Shown here in pieces: positions 32,653 through 39,171 of a stretch of DNA of 64,000 nt. The DNA lies in IMG/VR virus record IMGVR_UViG_3300007735_000804, positions 1 through 64,000 of that record; one strand, given 5' to 3'. The notes under the pieces were generated by a model. The model did not search any database. It was not told where the DNA came from and was given only the letters and a program-made list of their open reading frames with translations. This stretch comes from a virus. Positions within the stretch are counted from its first letter, which is position 1, and each line of letters begins with the position of its first letter. The position numbers were made by a program, and so were the translations under genes.

Positions 32653-33090
32653 CTATTTTTCAGTAAATGAACGCAACATCCAAATGTATTTTCCGTGTGC
32701 TTCGTTTAGATCATCAAGAAGATTAATCGTTCCTCTTGACTTTTGCTCTTCCGCTTCAACAGCAGCAGCATCAAACATAGCAACTATTTTTTTATGATCC
32801 TCAAGAAGATCACGAATCATTTCCATTGAAGAAATGTTAGTCTTTGCTTCAGAAACCCCAGAAACTTCCAATACTCGTGAAAGAGAACTGATAGGTTTAA
32901 TACCTAAGAATCTCATATGTTCTGATAATCTATCAATCTCTTCCTGAATAGTAAGATATTGCTCCCCAAACAAATCATGAATCTGTTTAAAGTCTTCCCC
33001 TACAACATGCCAATGATAAACCCAAGTTTTCTGAAAGAGTAAAAAGAGCGATGCTTGCGTATCACTCAGAAGTTTATATAGAGATTCCAT
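32653..33090 (-). CDS. Dps-like miniferritin
   Basis: Protein of 145 residues with the four-helix Dps plan. The ferroxidase signature is HWHVVGEDFKQIH (H26, H38), then D53 and E57 in EEIDRLSEHMRFLG. The acidic residue usual four positions after the second His is Gly here, with Glu next. Dps dodecamers oxidise and store iron and may bind DNA, protecting it from peroxide. An exact TATAAATA late promoter is 19 bp upstream, so expression is probably late. It may act in the lysing host or with virion DNA. Confidence 0.85.
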   Translation of the reverse strand: MESLYKLLSDTQASLFLLFQKTWVYHWHVVGEDFKQIHDLFGEQYLTIQEEIDRLSEHMRFLGIKPISSLSRVLEVSGVSEAKTNISSMEMIRDLLEDHKKIVAMFDAAAVEAEEQKSRGTINLLDDLNEAHGKYIWMLRSFTEK

Positions 33091-33108
33091 TATACTTCTT
33101 TTTGAAAG

Positions 33109-33116
33109 TATTTATA
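33109..33116 (-). promoter_or_regulatory. Late promoter TATAAATA for the Dps-like gene
   Basis: Exact consensus, 19 bp before the ATG and just after the tRNA-Val-like gene. Confidence 0.75.
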
Positions 33117-33120
33117 AAAG

Positions 33121-33193
33121 TGCCCGATATAGGTTCCGCCCCTACCGATGCCTGCTTGTAAGGCAGGTCCCTTCACTAGCTGGGTCATCGGGC
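33121..33193 (-). tRNA. tRNA-Val-like (UAC) with non-canonical D and T loops
   Basis: Exactly 73 nt. Acceptor GCCCGAT/ATCGGGC and anticodon arm CCTGC-CTTACAA-GCAGG are perfect, and a 5-bp T-stem (GTAGG/CCTAT) is present. But the T-loop reads GGCGGAA in place of TTCRANY, and tertiary-contact bases at 8, 14, 15, 19, 54, 55 and 58 are all changed. The D-stem has only three pairs. It could be a tRNA pseudogene, a tRNA mimic, or an unusual functional tRNA. Confidence 0.6.
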
Positions 33194-33199
33194 AAAAAA

Positions 33200-33364
33200 T
33201 TAAAGTTTTTCCATCATATATTCTACAGTATTTGCTACATCATTCATAGCGTTCCGTAAATTTTCTCTTTGACCCGACTCTTGCCTTACGACTGGGCGAT
33301 GGTCGTCTGTAAGAGTCCAACGCCATTGATTCATATCCTTACAAAACCAGAGATTAATTTTCAT
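33200..33364 (-). CDS. Hypothetical protein, 54 residues
   Basis: Reads MKINLWFCKDMNQWRWTLTD, then DHRPVVRQESGQRENLRNAM and an amphipathic end. Aromatic-rich strand segment followed by a helix. Overlaps the 52-residue gene by 11 bp. Function unknown. Confidence 0.65.
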   Translation of the reverse strand: MKINLWFCKDMNQWRWTLTDDHRPVVRQESGQRENLRNAMNDVANTVEYMMEKL

Positions 33365-33512
33365 TCTTGAAATACTCTAGTTCGATCCATTTGAGAAGAG
33401 TATTGTATGAATAGATTGCTGCTTCATTGCAATTATTCTTTTTCATATCTTGAATATAAAATTCAAGAGCATCAATAACCATCTCACGATCTTTTTGGGA
33501 AATAAGAGACAT
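33354..33512 (-). CDS. Hypothetical protein, 52 residues
   Basis: Reads MSLISQKDREMVIDALEFYI, then QDMKKNNCNEAAIYSYNTLL. Two helices with a TPR-like spacing. Strong AGGAGG before the ATG and a consensus early promoter 22 bp upstream. Function unknown. Confidence 0.7.
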   Translation of the reverse strand: MSLISQKDREMVIDALEFYIQDMKKNNCNEAAIYSYNTLLKWIELEYFKNEN

Positions 33513-33533
33513 AAACCTCCTAACTCGTTATCT

Positions 33534-33570
33534 ATAATACATTAAAAAGGGGGTCTTGTCAACCCCCCAT
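33534..33570 (-). promoter_or_regulatory. Terminator with embedded early promoter (TTGACA-N17-TATTAT)
   Basis: Stem GGGGGT/ACCCCC and T5 terminate the outer-membrane-protein gene. The -35 TTGACA (33557-33562) sits in the loop, with TATTAT at 33534-33539. It drives the 52- and 54-residue genes. Confidence 0.85.
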
Positions 33571-33591
33571 TCTATATTATGTAGTTAGGTA

Positions 33592-33963
33592 TCAGAAGGA
33601 ATAACGCACCTTCAGTTCACCGCCCATATCAAACACTTTGGACAGTCCACCATATTCACCAGTCACTTTGGCATTCACACCAACATTCTTGGAAACTTTG
33701 GATTTCACACCAACTTCACCAACGGTCACATACTCATTACGGGTAGAACCAGTATTCCACTCATAACCAGGACCGATCTCACCAAAAACAACAACGTTCT
33801 TGGCAACTTTATCTTCATAACCGATACGCAGTTCGGTTTGTGCGGACTTATAGTTGCCGTCAGAAAGAGCAGTAGTGGTCTTGCTTTCTACATAAGGGCC
33901 AGCAAATGCAGCCGAAGCAAGGAAAGGAGTTGCAGCAACAGCTGCGATTGCGGATTTAAACAT
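33592..33963 (-). CDS. Exported beta-barrel outer-membrane-type protein
   Basis: Protein of 123 residues starting MFKSAIAAVAATPFLASAAF at ATG 33963, with Shine-Dalgarno AGAGG. Signal peptide with AFA cleavage before GPYVESKTTT. The mature part is alternating beta strands with strongly amphipathic character (LRIGYEDKVAKNVVVFGEIG) and ends in Phe (KVRYSF), as outer-membrane barrels do. It could alter permeability of the host outer membrane or block other phages. It has its own terminator. Confidence 0.75.
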   Translation of the reverse strand: MFKSAIAAVAATPFLASAAFAGPYVESKTTTALSDGNYKSAQTELRIGYEDKVAKNVVVFGEIGPGYEWNTGSTRNEYVTVGEVGVKSKVSKNVGVNAKVTGEYGGLSKVFDMGGELKVRYSF

Positions 33964-34105
33964 AATAGTACCTCTATATTTTCTCGCAGAGTTTCCTGCG
34001 GATGTAAGGAGTTTCGACAAACTCCCTTTAGTTCAGTGACTCAACAAGTATTTGAGGTTTCATCACTTGATTTATTTAGATATTAACGGGAATTCGGTTT
34101 CCCGA
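33964..34105 (-). promoter_or_regulatory. Upstream leader of the outer-membrane-protein gene
   Basis: Contains a CTAAATAAA late-promoter-like element near 34073-34081, a hairpin CGGGAAACCGAATTCCCG next to tRNA-Gly, and a hairpin GGAGTTT-GTCG-AAACTCC near 34003-34020. No ORF. Confidence 0.4.
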
Positions 34106-34177
34106 AGCGGAGTATCGGATTCGAACCGACGACGAACTGCTTGGAAGGCAGTCATTCTACCACTGAATTAACTCCGC
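34106..34177 (-). tRNA. tRNA-Gly (UCC)
   Basis: Acceptor GCGGAGT/ACTCCGC, anticodon loop TTCCAAG, T-loop TTCGAAT. Confidence 0.95.
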
Positions 34178-34223
34178 AAAGTGGGGGATTTCTCCCCCAA
34201 CACACTTCCTTCACACAAAAGAA

Positions 34224-34252
34224 AGTATAAGACATAATATGAATTATGTCAA
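34224..34252 (-). promoter_or_regulatory. Early promoter TTGACA-N17-TATACT for tRNA-Gly
   Basis: In the gap between tRNA-Thr and tRNA-Gly. Consensus -35 and a one-mismatch -10. Confidence 0.75.
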
Positions 34253-34253
34253 G

Positions 34254-34326
34254 AGCCCCCGCTCGGAATCGAACCGAGAATCTTCCGCTTACAAGGCGGA
34301 TGCAGTAACCGTTATGCTACAAGGGC
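34254..34326 (-). tRNA. tRNA-Thr (UGU)
   Basis: Acceptor GCCCTTG with CGGGGGC (one G-U and one weak pair), anticodon loop TTGTAAG, T-arm CTCGG-TTCGATT-CCGAG. Confidence 0.93.
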
Positions 34327-34346
34327 AAATGGGTAACGAGTGCCCG

Positions 34347-34523
34347 TCACCCGCAGAAGACACTTTCTGCAATTTTCACTGCATTAGAGGGCAGTGAATA
34401 AAAACATTTCCAGTAGCCGCTCTTATCTCCCATAAGGAAGATGTAGGCATCGAACCTACAAAGGACAGTCCCGAAGAACTGCTGGGAATTCCACCCAGAA
34501 TGTAGTTTAGAAGAATCAGACAT
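34347..34523 (-). CDS. Hypothetical protein in the tRNA cluster, 58 residues
   Basis: Starts MSDSSKLHSGWNSQQFFGTV at ATG 34523, with AGAGGGA upstream. It continues LCRFDAYIFLMGDKSGYWK and ends ESVFCG. Composition is protein-like, and it fits exactly between tRNA-Asn and tRNA-Thr. The RNA also contains hairpins, so a structured RNA is the alternative. Confidence 0.5.
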   Translation of the reverse strand: MSDSSKLHSGWNSQQFFGTVLCRFDAYIFLMGDKSGYWKCFYSLPSNAVKIAESVFCG

Positions 34524-34538
34524 TTCCAATCCCTCTAA

Positions 34539-34610
34539 CTCCCCAACCTCGATTCGAACGAGGGACAGCAAAATTAACAGTTTTGAGTTCTACCACTGAA
34601 CTATTGGGGA
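34539..34610 (-). tRNA. tRNA-Asn (GUU)
   Basis: Acceptor TCCCCAA/TTGGGGA, anticodon loop CTGTTAA, T-loop TTCGAAT. Confidence 0.95.
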
Positions 34611-34635
34611 ATGGTTTGGAGCATTATACTCCAAG

Positions 34636-34708
34636 CAGGGCAGGAGGGATTTGAACCCCCATCTTACATCTTAGAAGGATGGTGCATGATCCGTCATGCT
34701 GCTGCCCC
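34636..34708 (-). tRNA. tRNA-Arg (UCU)
   Basis: Acceptor GGGGCAG with CTGCCCT (G-U first pair), anticodon loop TTCTAAG, T-loop TTCAAAT. Confidence 0.95.
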
Positions 34709-34720
34709 GTGTATGAAAGT

Positions 34721-34756
34721 ATTATATCAGTCCTTGGGGCAGTCGTCAACCCAAGG
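34721..34756 (-). promoter_or_regulatory. Early promoter TTGACG-N17-TATAAT for the tRNA cluster
   Basis: The -35 (34744-34749) lies in the loop of hairpin CTTGGG/CCCAAG at the end of the 130-residue gene. Consensus TATAAT is 13 bp before tRNA-Arg. Confidence 0.8.
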
Positions 34757-35119
34757 AGCACAGATTCTCATTTCTCCACCAAGCAGTCTCTGTGCCTCGC
34801 TGCCGTCTGGTGGTTTCTCAACATATCTAGGTTTCTTTATTAATTCGTTAATAATGCGATCATATTCAGGTGTAACATCATCAATCGCACGATCAACATC
34901 GCGTTTGATTCTACGCCCTAACTTCGCAGGATCTTTAATAACAAACTCATTAAGAATAGTTTGTGGGAAATATTTTCTTTGAATCTCATCCAATAAGTCC
35001 CAAAGTCCATCTTGAGATACCCCAGTGCATTGTGAGAGTGCTGCGATAATGGACAATAATACTATTCCGATTATAGCATATTGCTTTATGTCTGGTTTTT
35101 GTTTTCCAAACTTAAACAT
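34727..35119 (-). CDS. Membrane-anchored protein, 130 residues
   Basis: One N-terminal membrane helix (YAIIGIVLLSIIAALSQC), then a charged helical domain (LGRRIKRDVDRAIDDVTPEY) and a Pro-rich end with two Cys (CAPWVDDC). A Cys at the end of the helix (LSQC) is not in a clear lipobox. Probably periplasm-facing. Function unknown. It sits between tRNAs and the small coiled-coil gene. Confidence 0.65.
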   Translation of the reverse strand: MFKFGKQKPDIKQYAIIGIVLLSIIAALSQCTGVSQDGLWDLLDEIQRKYFPQTILNEFVIKDPAKLGRRIKRDVDRAIDDVTPEYDRIINELIKKPRYVEKPPDGSEAQRLLGGEMRICAPWVDDCPKD

Positions 35120-35144
35120 AAAAGCGCAGCACTCTTACTATGTA

Positions 35145-35336
35145 TCACTCCTCTTCAGTAAATTCTGCAGTAGTTTTTTCTGTTGATTTTGGTTCTGGAA
35201 GGGTTACACCGATTTGAGTCAAATACTCAATTGCACCTTGGACTTTCCAAAACAATTCTCTATTTTGAGAAATTTGCTGATCTAAAGTAGATCTTTGTTG
35301 TAAAAGATTTTGAAGATGTTCTTGTTGTTCAGTCAT
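35145..35336 (-). CDS. Small coiled-coil protein, 63 residues
   Basis: Starts MTEQQEHLQNLLQQRSTLDQ at ATG 35336. A Gln/Leu-rich helix, then GVTLPEP and an acidic Thr-rich tail. The longer frame upstream runs through the lysozyme terminator and is rejected. Function unknown. Confidence 0.7.
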   Translation of the reverse strand: MTEQQEHLQNLLQQRSTLDQQISQNRELFWKVQGAIEYLTQIGVTLPEPKSTEKTTAEFTEEE

Positions 35337-35362
35337 TGTTCTATAAAAAGTAAACAGTAAAA

Positions 35363-35395
35363 AGTAAGGGGGAGTCATTCCACTCCCCCTATATA
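35363..35395 (-). terminator. Intrinsic terminator after the lysozyme-like gene
   Basis: Stem GGGGGAGT/ACTCCCCC with a 6-nt loop, then TTACTTTTT, starting at the stop codon. Confidence 0.8.
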
Positions 35396-36085
35396 TCAAA
35401 CTTCTACCATGATCAGTTTGGAAGCATACTCATGAGCATACGAAGTGCGGGCGCCATGATGCCCCCAACCAATCCAACTATACGCATAGTCCATATAACG
35501 GTTAATCGATTTACCAGGAGTCTTCATACGCTCCTCAATCTTTTGCCATTGGACCTCGTTTGTAAGATAACGAAGTTGCGTATCCAGAGATGATGGTGAC
35601 CCACCATTCCTTCTAGCAAAATCACCCAATCCATAATATCTGTTGGCAGATGTCCATTGAATCAGTCCGTAACCGCCGTAGCAATTACGCCAACTGGTTC
35701 TGCTACCACCTTCGCAAATGTTAGGAATAAAAGTTGATTCCTGACGAATATTACCCATGATGGTAGCAAGGGCGTTTCTGTCTTTAATACCACGATCCTG
35801 GAAGTATGCCAGGGTAGCATTCTCATGTTCATTACACCCTTTACAAATTAGCCTTTTCTCTTTTGGCTTTTCAGCGGGAGCAACCTCTTTGGTCGCTGTC
35901 GGTGTTTCAAACTCCTTAACGATTGCAAATGGCGGAGCATCTACAGGTGGAGGTGGAAACAGGGGCAGTGTTGCCGCATTGGTTGTAACCGTTGCCAGGA
36001 GAGGCAGGGCTACTGTAAAGAAATTTTGCACTAGTTTTAATTGAACTCTACATCCGTATAGAAAGGGGGTACACCCTCTTCTCAA
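35396..36085 (-). CDS. Exported tail-lysozyme-type peptidoglycan hydrolase
   Basis: Protein of up to 229 residues. The N-terminal region looks like an export signal (VQNFFTVALPLLATVTTNA), followed by a Pro-rich linker and CKGCNEHEN. The catalytic domain, residues about 85-229, has the phage_lysozyme2 pattern NIRQESTFIP (catalytic Glu), then GGYGLIQWTSANRY. Start uncertain: ATG 36085 gives a 20-residue basic extension, and an internal GTG is possible. Probably degrades peptidoglycan at lysis. A late promoter and an early promoter both precede it. Confidence 0.75.
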   Translation of the reverse strand: MRRGCTPFLYGCRVQLKLVQNFFTVALPLLATVTTNAATLPLFPPPPVDAPPFAIVKEFETPTATKEVAPAEKPKEKRLICKGCNEHENATLAYFQDRGIKDRNALATIMGNIRQESTFIPNICEGGSRTSWRNCYGGYGLIQWTSANRYYGLGDFARRNGGSPSSLDTQLRYLTNEVQWQKIEERMKTPGKSINRYMDYAYSWIGWGHHGARTSYAHEYASKLIMVEV

Positions 36086-36160
36086 AGGGCACTTTCCACG
36101 GCTCTAATTGTCACTCAAAGTCTCATTACGAGAAAACCCACCATAAGAATGGGTTTGTTC

Positions 36161-36189
36161 ATAATAAGTTAATATTTATGATTTGTCAA
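36161..36189 (-). promoter_or_regulatory. Early promoter TTGACA-N17-TATTAT with late element in the spacer
   Basis: -35 at 36184-36189, -10 at 36161-36166, and CATAAATA (36173-36180) between them. Drives the lysozyme-like gene leftwards. A CCCATTC/GGTGGG hairpin lies in the leader. Confidence 0.6.
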
Positions 36190-36211
36190 GATGCCAGTTT
36201 AGAAAATGTCT

Positions 36212-36232
36212 TTCCTAAATAAGCTAGGTTCA
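36212..36232 (+). promoter_or_regulatory. Late-promoter-like element (CTAAATAA) for the plus-strand cassette
   Basis: CCTAAATAAG about 20 bp before the first plus-strand ATG. It resembles a one-base variant of TATAAATA. No better promoter is visible on this strand. Confidence 0.4.
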
Positions 36233-36243
36233 TATTTAAAAAA

Positions 36244-36705
36244 ATGAAAAGACTTCTATTAGCCTTTTCGTTATTCTTTACTACTCCTGCTTTTGCTGGT
36301 GAAATTACATCCAAAATCGTGGATTCAATACAATTAAGCGTTCAGGGTGCAGCGGTACAATCAGAGAGAGTCGGTGGACAATATGCCGTCTCTGGTACAA
36401 ATATCAACGTAACAACTCTTGGTGGAGTTGGTAGTGCAGGTTCTTATGCGATCAACACAAACGGACAAGCATTTAGTTTCTCCGAATCATCAATTACTGC
36501 AGATACTGTTGTCACCACTCAGTCGGCAGCTTCTGGAACAATTGCTTCTCCCAACCTTTACAGCAACTCTACTACTCAGTTAGGTGGAGACAAGGGTTCT
36601 CTTGCAGGTACACTTTCACCAACAAGTATTCCTACTATCACTGCAGGTGGTCCTGGAAGCACTGGTACTGCACAAAGAACCATCGAGTTAAGCGTATTCA
36701 AGTGA
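36244..36705 (+). CDS. Secreted protein 1 of plus-strand cassette
   Basis: Protein of 153 residues with a clear signal peptide (MKRLLLAFSLFFTTPAFAGE, cleavage after AFA). The mature part is beta-type and Ser/Thr/Gly rich, with the block YAVSGTNINVTTLGG followed by YAINTNGQAFSFSESS. This block recurs in the next gene (YTVTGTNINIPDRPG, YTIQTQGAPFQFSET), so the two are diverged paralogues. It would go to the periplasm or outer surface of the host, or be a virion part. No known family recognised. Confidence 0.8.
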   Translation: MKRLLLAFSLFFTTPAFAGEITSKIVDSIQLSVQGAAVQSERVGGQYAVSGTNINVTTLGGVGSAGSYAINTNGQAFSFSESSITADTVVTTQSAASGTIASPNLYSNSTTQLGGDKGSLAGTLSPTSIPTITAGGPGSTGTAQRTIELSVFK

Positions 36706-37064
36706 GACACATAACTCCCGTTTTGCTGCTTGCAACGGGACTTATATCTCCCTGTTATGCAGCGCCTGTCACTCCTAATTTTACGAGTGGCACGATTACT
36801 TCTGAGACCAGAACTCGCACTGAGGTGGTTGAAGTTATCAAACAAATAGAATATACAACTGGAACATCTTATACTGTCACTGGTACTAATATTAATATAC
36901 CTGACCGTCCTGGTCCAGGCACGAACTACACAATTCAAACGCAAGGTGCTCCGTTCCAGTTTAGTGAGACTTATCTGACTCCTGGAATTGCGAAAGAAAC
37001 ATGGATAGATCGCAAAACAGTAGAGGAATCTACTACAAATTCATTGTCGGTCTTTACGCAATAG
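36702..37064 (+). CDS. Secreted protein 2 of plus-strand cassette, paralogue of protein 1
   Basis: Protein of 120 residues. Signal peptide MRHITPVLLLATGLISPCYA, then APVTPNFTSGTITSETRTRT. Its ATG overlaps the upstream stop by 4 bp. It shares the GTNIN...Y.I.T.G..F.FSE block with protein 1. The C-terminus overlaps protein 3 by 64 bp in another frame. Function unknown. Confidence 0.8.
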   Translation: MRHITPVLLLATGLISPCYAAPVTPNFTSGTITSETRTRTEVVEVIKQIEYTTGTSYTVTGTNINIPDRPGPGTNYTIQTQGAPFQFSETYLTPGIAKETWIDRKTVEESTTNSLSVFTQ

Positions 37065-37597
37065 TATTTGCTCTACCAGCAACTGCTCAGCAAGCACCGT
37101 CTAATACGAATATTGCAGGACCCTCAGCATCTGCCACTGGTAATGTAACCAATCAGGCAGTTCAAGTGCTTCAGGGTCCTTTTGCTGTGAATACTTATGG
37201 TTCTGGTGTTTCATGTCAAGGTCCAACATTAAGTCTACAAACATTTGGATATAACAGTATTGCAGGTAGTAATGATCCAACATCTTATCAGACCAGTTCA
37301 TTCAATGGAGGACTCTCTGCAGGGTTCTCTATACCGCTTGACGGGTCATTTCAAGAACTATGTAAGACAAGAGTGAGAACTGAAATATCCAGACAGCAGG
37401 CAGAGGCAGACAAGGCACGACTTGATTTTGAATTGGTGCGTCTACTTAAATGTGGTGAGGCAATTAAGTCAGGTATTACATTTCATCCAGAAAGTCCCTA
37501 TGCAAAAATATGTGCTGATGTAGTTGTTAAGTATCCCAGAGTACAGGATGTAGTCAATGGAAATAAAAATAATCAGTCCATCGTCCGTAAGAATTGA
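37001..37597 (+). CDS. Secreted protein 3 of plus-strand cassette
   Basis: Protein of 198 residues. Signal-like helix YYKFIVGLYAIVFALPATAQ, then a Gly/Asn/Thr-rich beta region (GPFAVNTYGSGVSCQGP) and an alpha-helical C-terminal half with four Cys (SCQGP, ELCKTR, LLKCGEA, KICADV). The Cys could pair in the periplasm. The long overlap with protein 2 suggests strict co-expression. Confidence 0.75.
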   Translation: MDRSQNSRGIYYKFIVGLYAIVFALPATAQQAPSNTNIAGPSASATGNVTNQAVQVLQGPFAVNTYGSGVSCQGPTLSLQTFGYNSIAGSNDPTSYQTSSFNGGLSAGFSIPLDGSFQELCKTRVRTEISRQQAEADKARLDFELVRLLKCGEAIKSGITFHPESPYAKICADVVVKYPRVQDVVNGNKNNQSIVRKN

Positions 37598-38240
37598 AGA
37601 ACCACCAATCATTCCTACGATAGAACCTCCTGTTACAAGAAGAGCGGAACGAACTGTAACACGTGGATTAGAACTTCCAATTATCAATATTCCAGACCCA
37701 TCATTCAAATATCCAGTCATTGATGTTCCGACTCAAGAAGAGTTTGATGCTGCGGTAAGAGCAGAACAAAAGAAACAAGAAGAGGAAAAAGAAGAAAAAA
37801 CTAGAAGTCTTCCTGACTCAAAACCAATCGTTCCACAAGTTCAAGTTCCTCAAGAGTCAGTACAAGACAAAATTATCAAAGAAACCAATACAGAAAACAA
37901 CAATTTAGGAGTTCCTGTCATTGAAGTACCAATCATCGGGGAAGTTCCAGTCCCACCTAAAGAGCAGGTTATTCTTGCTGGCACCACTGCTACTGCTTCT
38001 GTTGCTGCGGCTCTTGTTGGCAAATCTTTGGTGGAATGGATGGTAAAGAAGATGAAACCAGTTGTTGAACAGATATTCGTAAGGGGTAAGAAACTCTTGA
38101 GTAGAGATCTTACCCCATATGAACTTCAGATCTACTTTGCGTTTGAGAAAAGTCAGTCTCTGAAGAAAGTTAATAAGTTACTTAAAAAAGAACAAAAGAA
38201 AGAAAAGAAAGAACAATACAAAAAGTTTCACGAGAAGTGA
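37557..38240 (+). CDS. Proline-rich membrane protein of plus-strand cassette
   Basis: Protein of 227 residues. The N-terminal 140 residues are Pro/Glu-rich and extended (EPPIIPTIEPPVTRRAERTV, IPDPSFKYPVIDVPTQEEF), then a Gly/Ala membrane helix near 145-165 (LAGTTATASVAAALVGKSLV) and a strongly basic C-terminal tail. The layout recalls TonB- or spanin-like envelope-crossing proteins. Overlaps protein 3 by 41 bp. Converges tail to tail with the SNase gene with no gap. Confidence 0.75.
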   Translation: MEIKIISPSSVRIEEPPIIPTIEPPVTRRAERTVTRGLELPIINIPDPSFKYPVIDVPTQEEFDAAVRAEQKKQEEEKEEKTRSLPDSKPIVPQVQVPQESVQDKIIKETNTENNNLGVPVIEVPIIGEVPVPPKEQVILAGTTATASVAAALVGKSLVEWMVKKMKPVVEQIFVRGKKLLSRDLTPYELQIYFAFEKSQSLKKVNKLLKKEQKKEKKEQYKKFHEK

Positions 38241-38654
38241 TTACTTCTTACGCTTTGCATCCAGTTCAGCAAAGTTCTTGACCTTGGTGCCGCCATCATA
38301 AGACCAAGCATATCCCTCAATAATCATTTGGTCGTTGAGAGATGTTGGTTCATCATTAATAAACAAGTGTCCGATGATCCTACCATACTTCTCCGTAGAA
38401 TCAGGAAGTTCTGTCTTGATTAGAATGTTTTTAGCATTTTCACAACGATGCTTCAACCATTCTTTTGATTCAAGTCCGTATTTTTTCTCATTCGCATCAG
38501 CGGTGCGGCTTTCAGGAGTATCAACCCCAGCAAGGCGAATGCGTTTAGTGAGAGATATGTCAAACCCCAAATCAATATCAGCGTCAATAGTGTCCCCATC
38601 GACTACTTTATGGATTGAGCGAATACGATATATGTATGGGTCTTTATTATCCAT
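38241..38654 (-). CDS. Staphylococcal-nuclease-like (SNase) protein
   Basis: Protein of 137 residues with an OB-fold SNase core: HKVVDGDTIDADIDLGF, RIRLAGVDTPESR (supplying the Arg35 and Glu43 equivalents) and EKYGRIIGHLF (Arg87 equivalent), then the IIEGYAWSYDGG end. The active site looks complete, so it probably is a Ca-dependent nuclease of DNA and RNA. No signal peptide. Could scavenge host nucleic acid. Confidence 0.85.
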   Translation of the reverse strand: MDNKDPYIYRIRSIHKVVDGDTIDADIDLGFDISLTKRIRLAGVDTPESRTADANEKKYGLESKEWLKHRCENAKNILIKTELPDSTEKYGRIIGHLFINDEPTSLNDQMIIEGYAWSYDGGTKVKNFAELDAKRKK

Positions 38655-38866
38655 TAGAAAGGAAACTTAATACTCGCAGTATTTAGTTTCGGAATAGATA
38701 ATTTTTCAAATGCTCTGTTGACTTGATTCTCTACAACCTTACCAACAAACTCTTCTGGGTTGTTTAGAATTGCTTCTGCTCTCTTATAAGTCACATAAGC
38801 ACCATAACAAAGTGCTCCACTAATGAGAAGGCTTGTCGTCGATAGAATGATTGCTAGGTTCTTCAT
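38654..38866 (-). CDS. Small membrane protein, 70 residues
   Basis: N-terminal membrane helix (LAIILSTTSLLISGALCYGA), then a soluble amphipathic part (NPEEFVGKVVENQVNRAFEK). It begins within the last 47 bp of the 50-residue membrane gene and ends at the SNase start. Type and position fit lysis accessory proteins, but there is no proof. Confidence 0.65.
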   Translation of the reverse strand: MKNLAIILSTTSLLISGALCYGAYVTYKRAEAILNNPEEFVGKVVENQVNRAFEKLSIPKLNTASIKFPF

Positions 38867-38972
38867 TTTTCATTTCCTCATTTGCTAATCGTAATATGTA
38901 GAAGATCACATATGCAGTAAAAGCAAGTCCACACCCAAGTAAAGTCAACACTCCCCAGGGAAAATCATTCAT
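38820..38972 (-). CDS. Small membrane protein, 50 residues
   Basis: Reads MNDFPWGVLTLLGCGLAFTA, then YVIFYILRLANEEMKNEEPS. One membrane helix with a charged tail. Shine-Dalgarno AGGAGG. Overlaps the next membrane-protein gene by 47 bp in another frame, as spanin pairs do, though no lipobox is seen. Confidence 0.65.
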   Translation of the reverse strand: MNDFPWGVLTLLGCGLAFTAYVIFYILRLANEEMKNEEPSNHSIDDKPSH

Positions 38973-39165
38973 TCCAACCTCCTTCCTGTTTATGTATCCA
39001 AACTTTCAAATTTTTTACATATTTTCTTAATGTTTCTGCTTGAGAAAGATGCCAATCATCACCTGTCATAAGATGCTGCCGCATATGTTCATCGACAGCA
39101 TCCAGACATTTCTTAATTACAGGATTCCAGGGTTCCCTTATAGGATTGTTCCACTCTCGTGGCAT
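38965..39165 (-). CDS. Hypothetical protein, 66 residues
   Basis: Sequence MPREWNNPIREPWNPVIKKC followed by a helical domain (DDWHLSQAETLRKYVKNLKV). Typical small cyanophage protein. The Trp-rich start and single Cys are notable. Overlaps the 50-residue gene by 8 bp. Function unknown. Confidence 0.65.
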   Translation of the reverse strand: MPREWNNPIREPWNPVIKKCLDAVDEHMRQHLMTGDDWHLSQAETLRKYVKNLKVWIHKQEGGWNE

Positions 39166-39171
39166 AAAACC

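Noticed and set aside
34427-34490. Partial tRNA (T-arm GTAGG-TTCGATG-CCTAC with a UUCG hairpin before it)
   Set aside because: No matching 5' acceptor strand or D-arm, and the anticodon-like loop lacks U33. A 58-residue ORF explains the sequence better.
36576-36944. Minus-strand ORF of 122 residues opposite the secreted cassette
   Set aside because: Shadow frame of two signal-peptide genes; no ribosome-binding site or domain.
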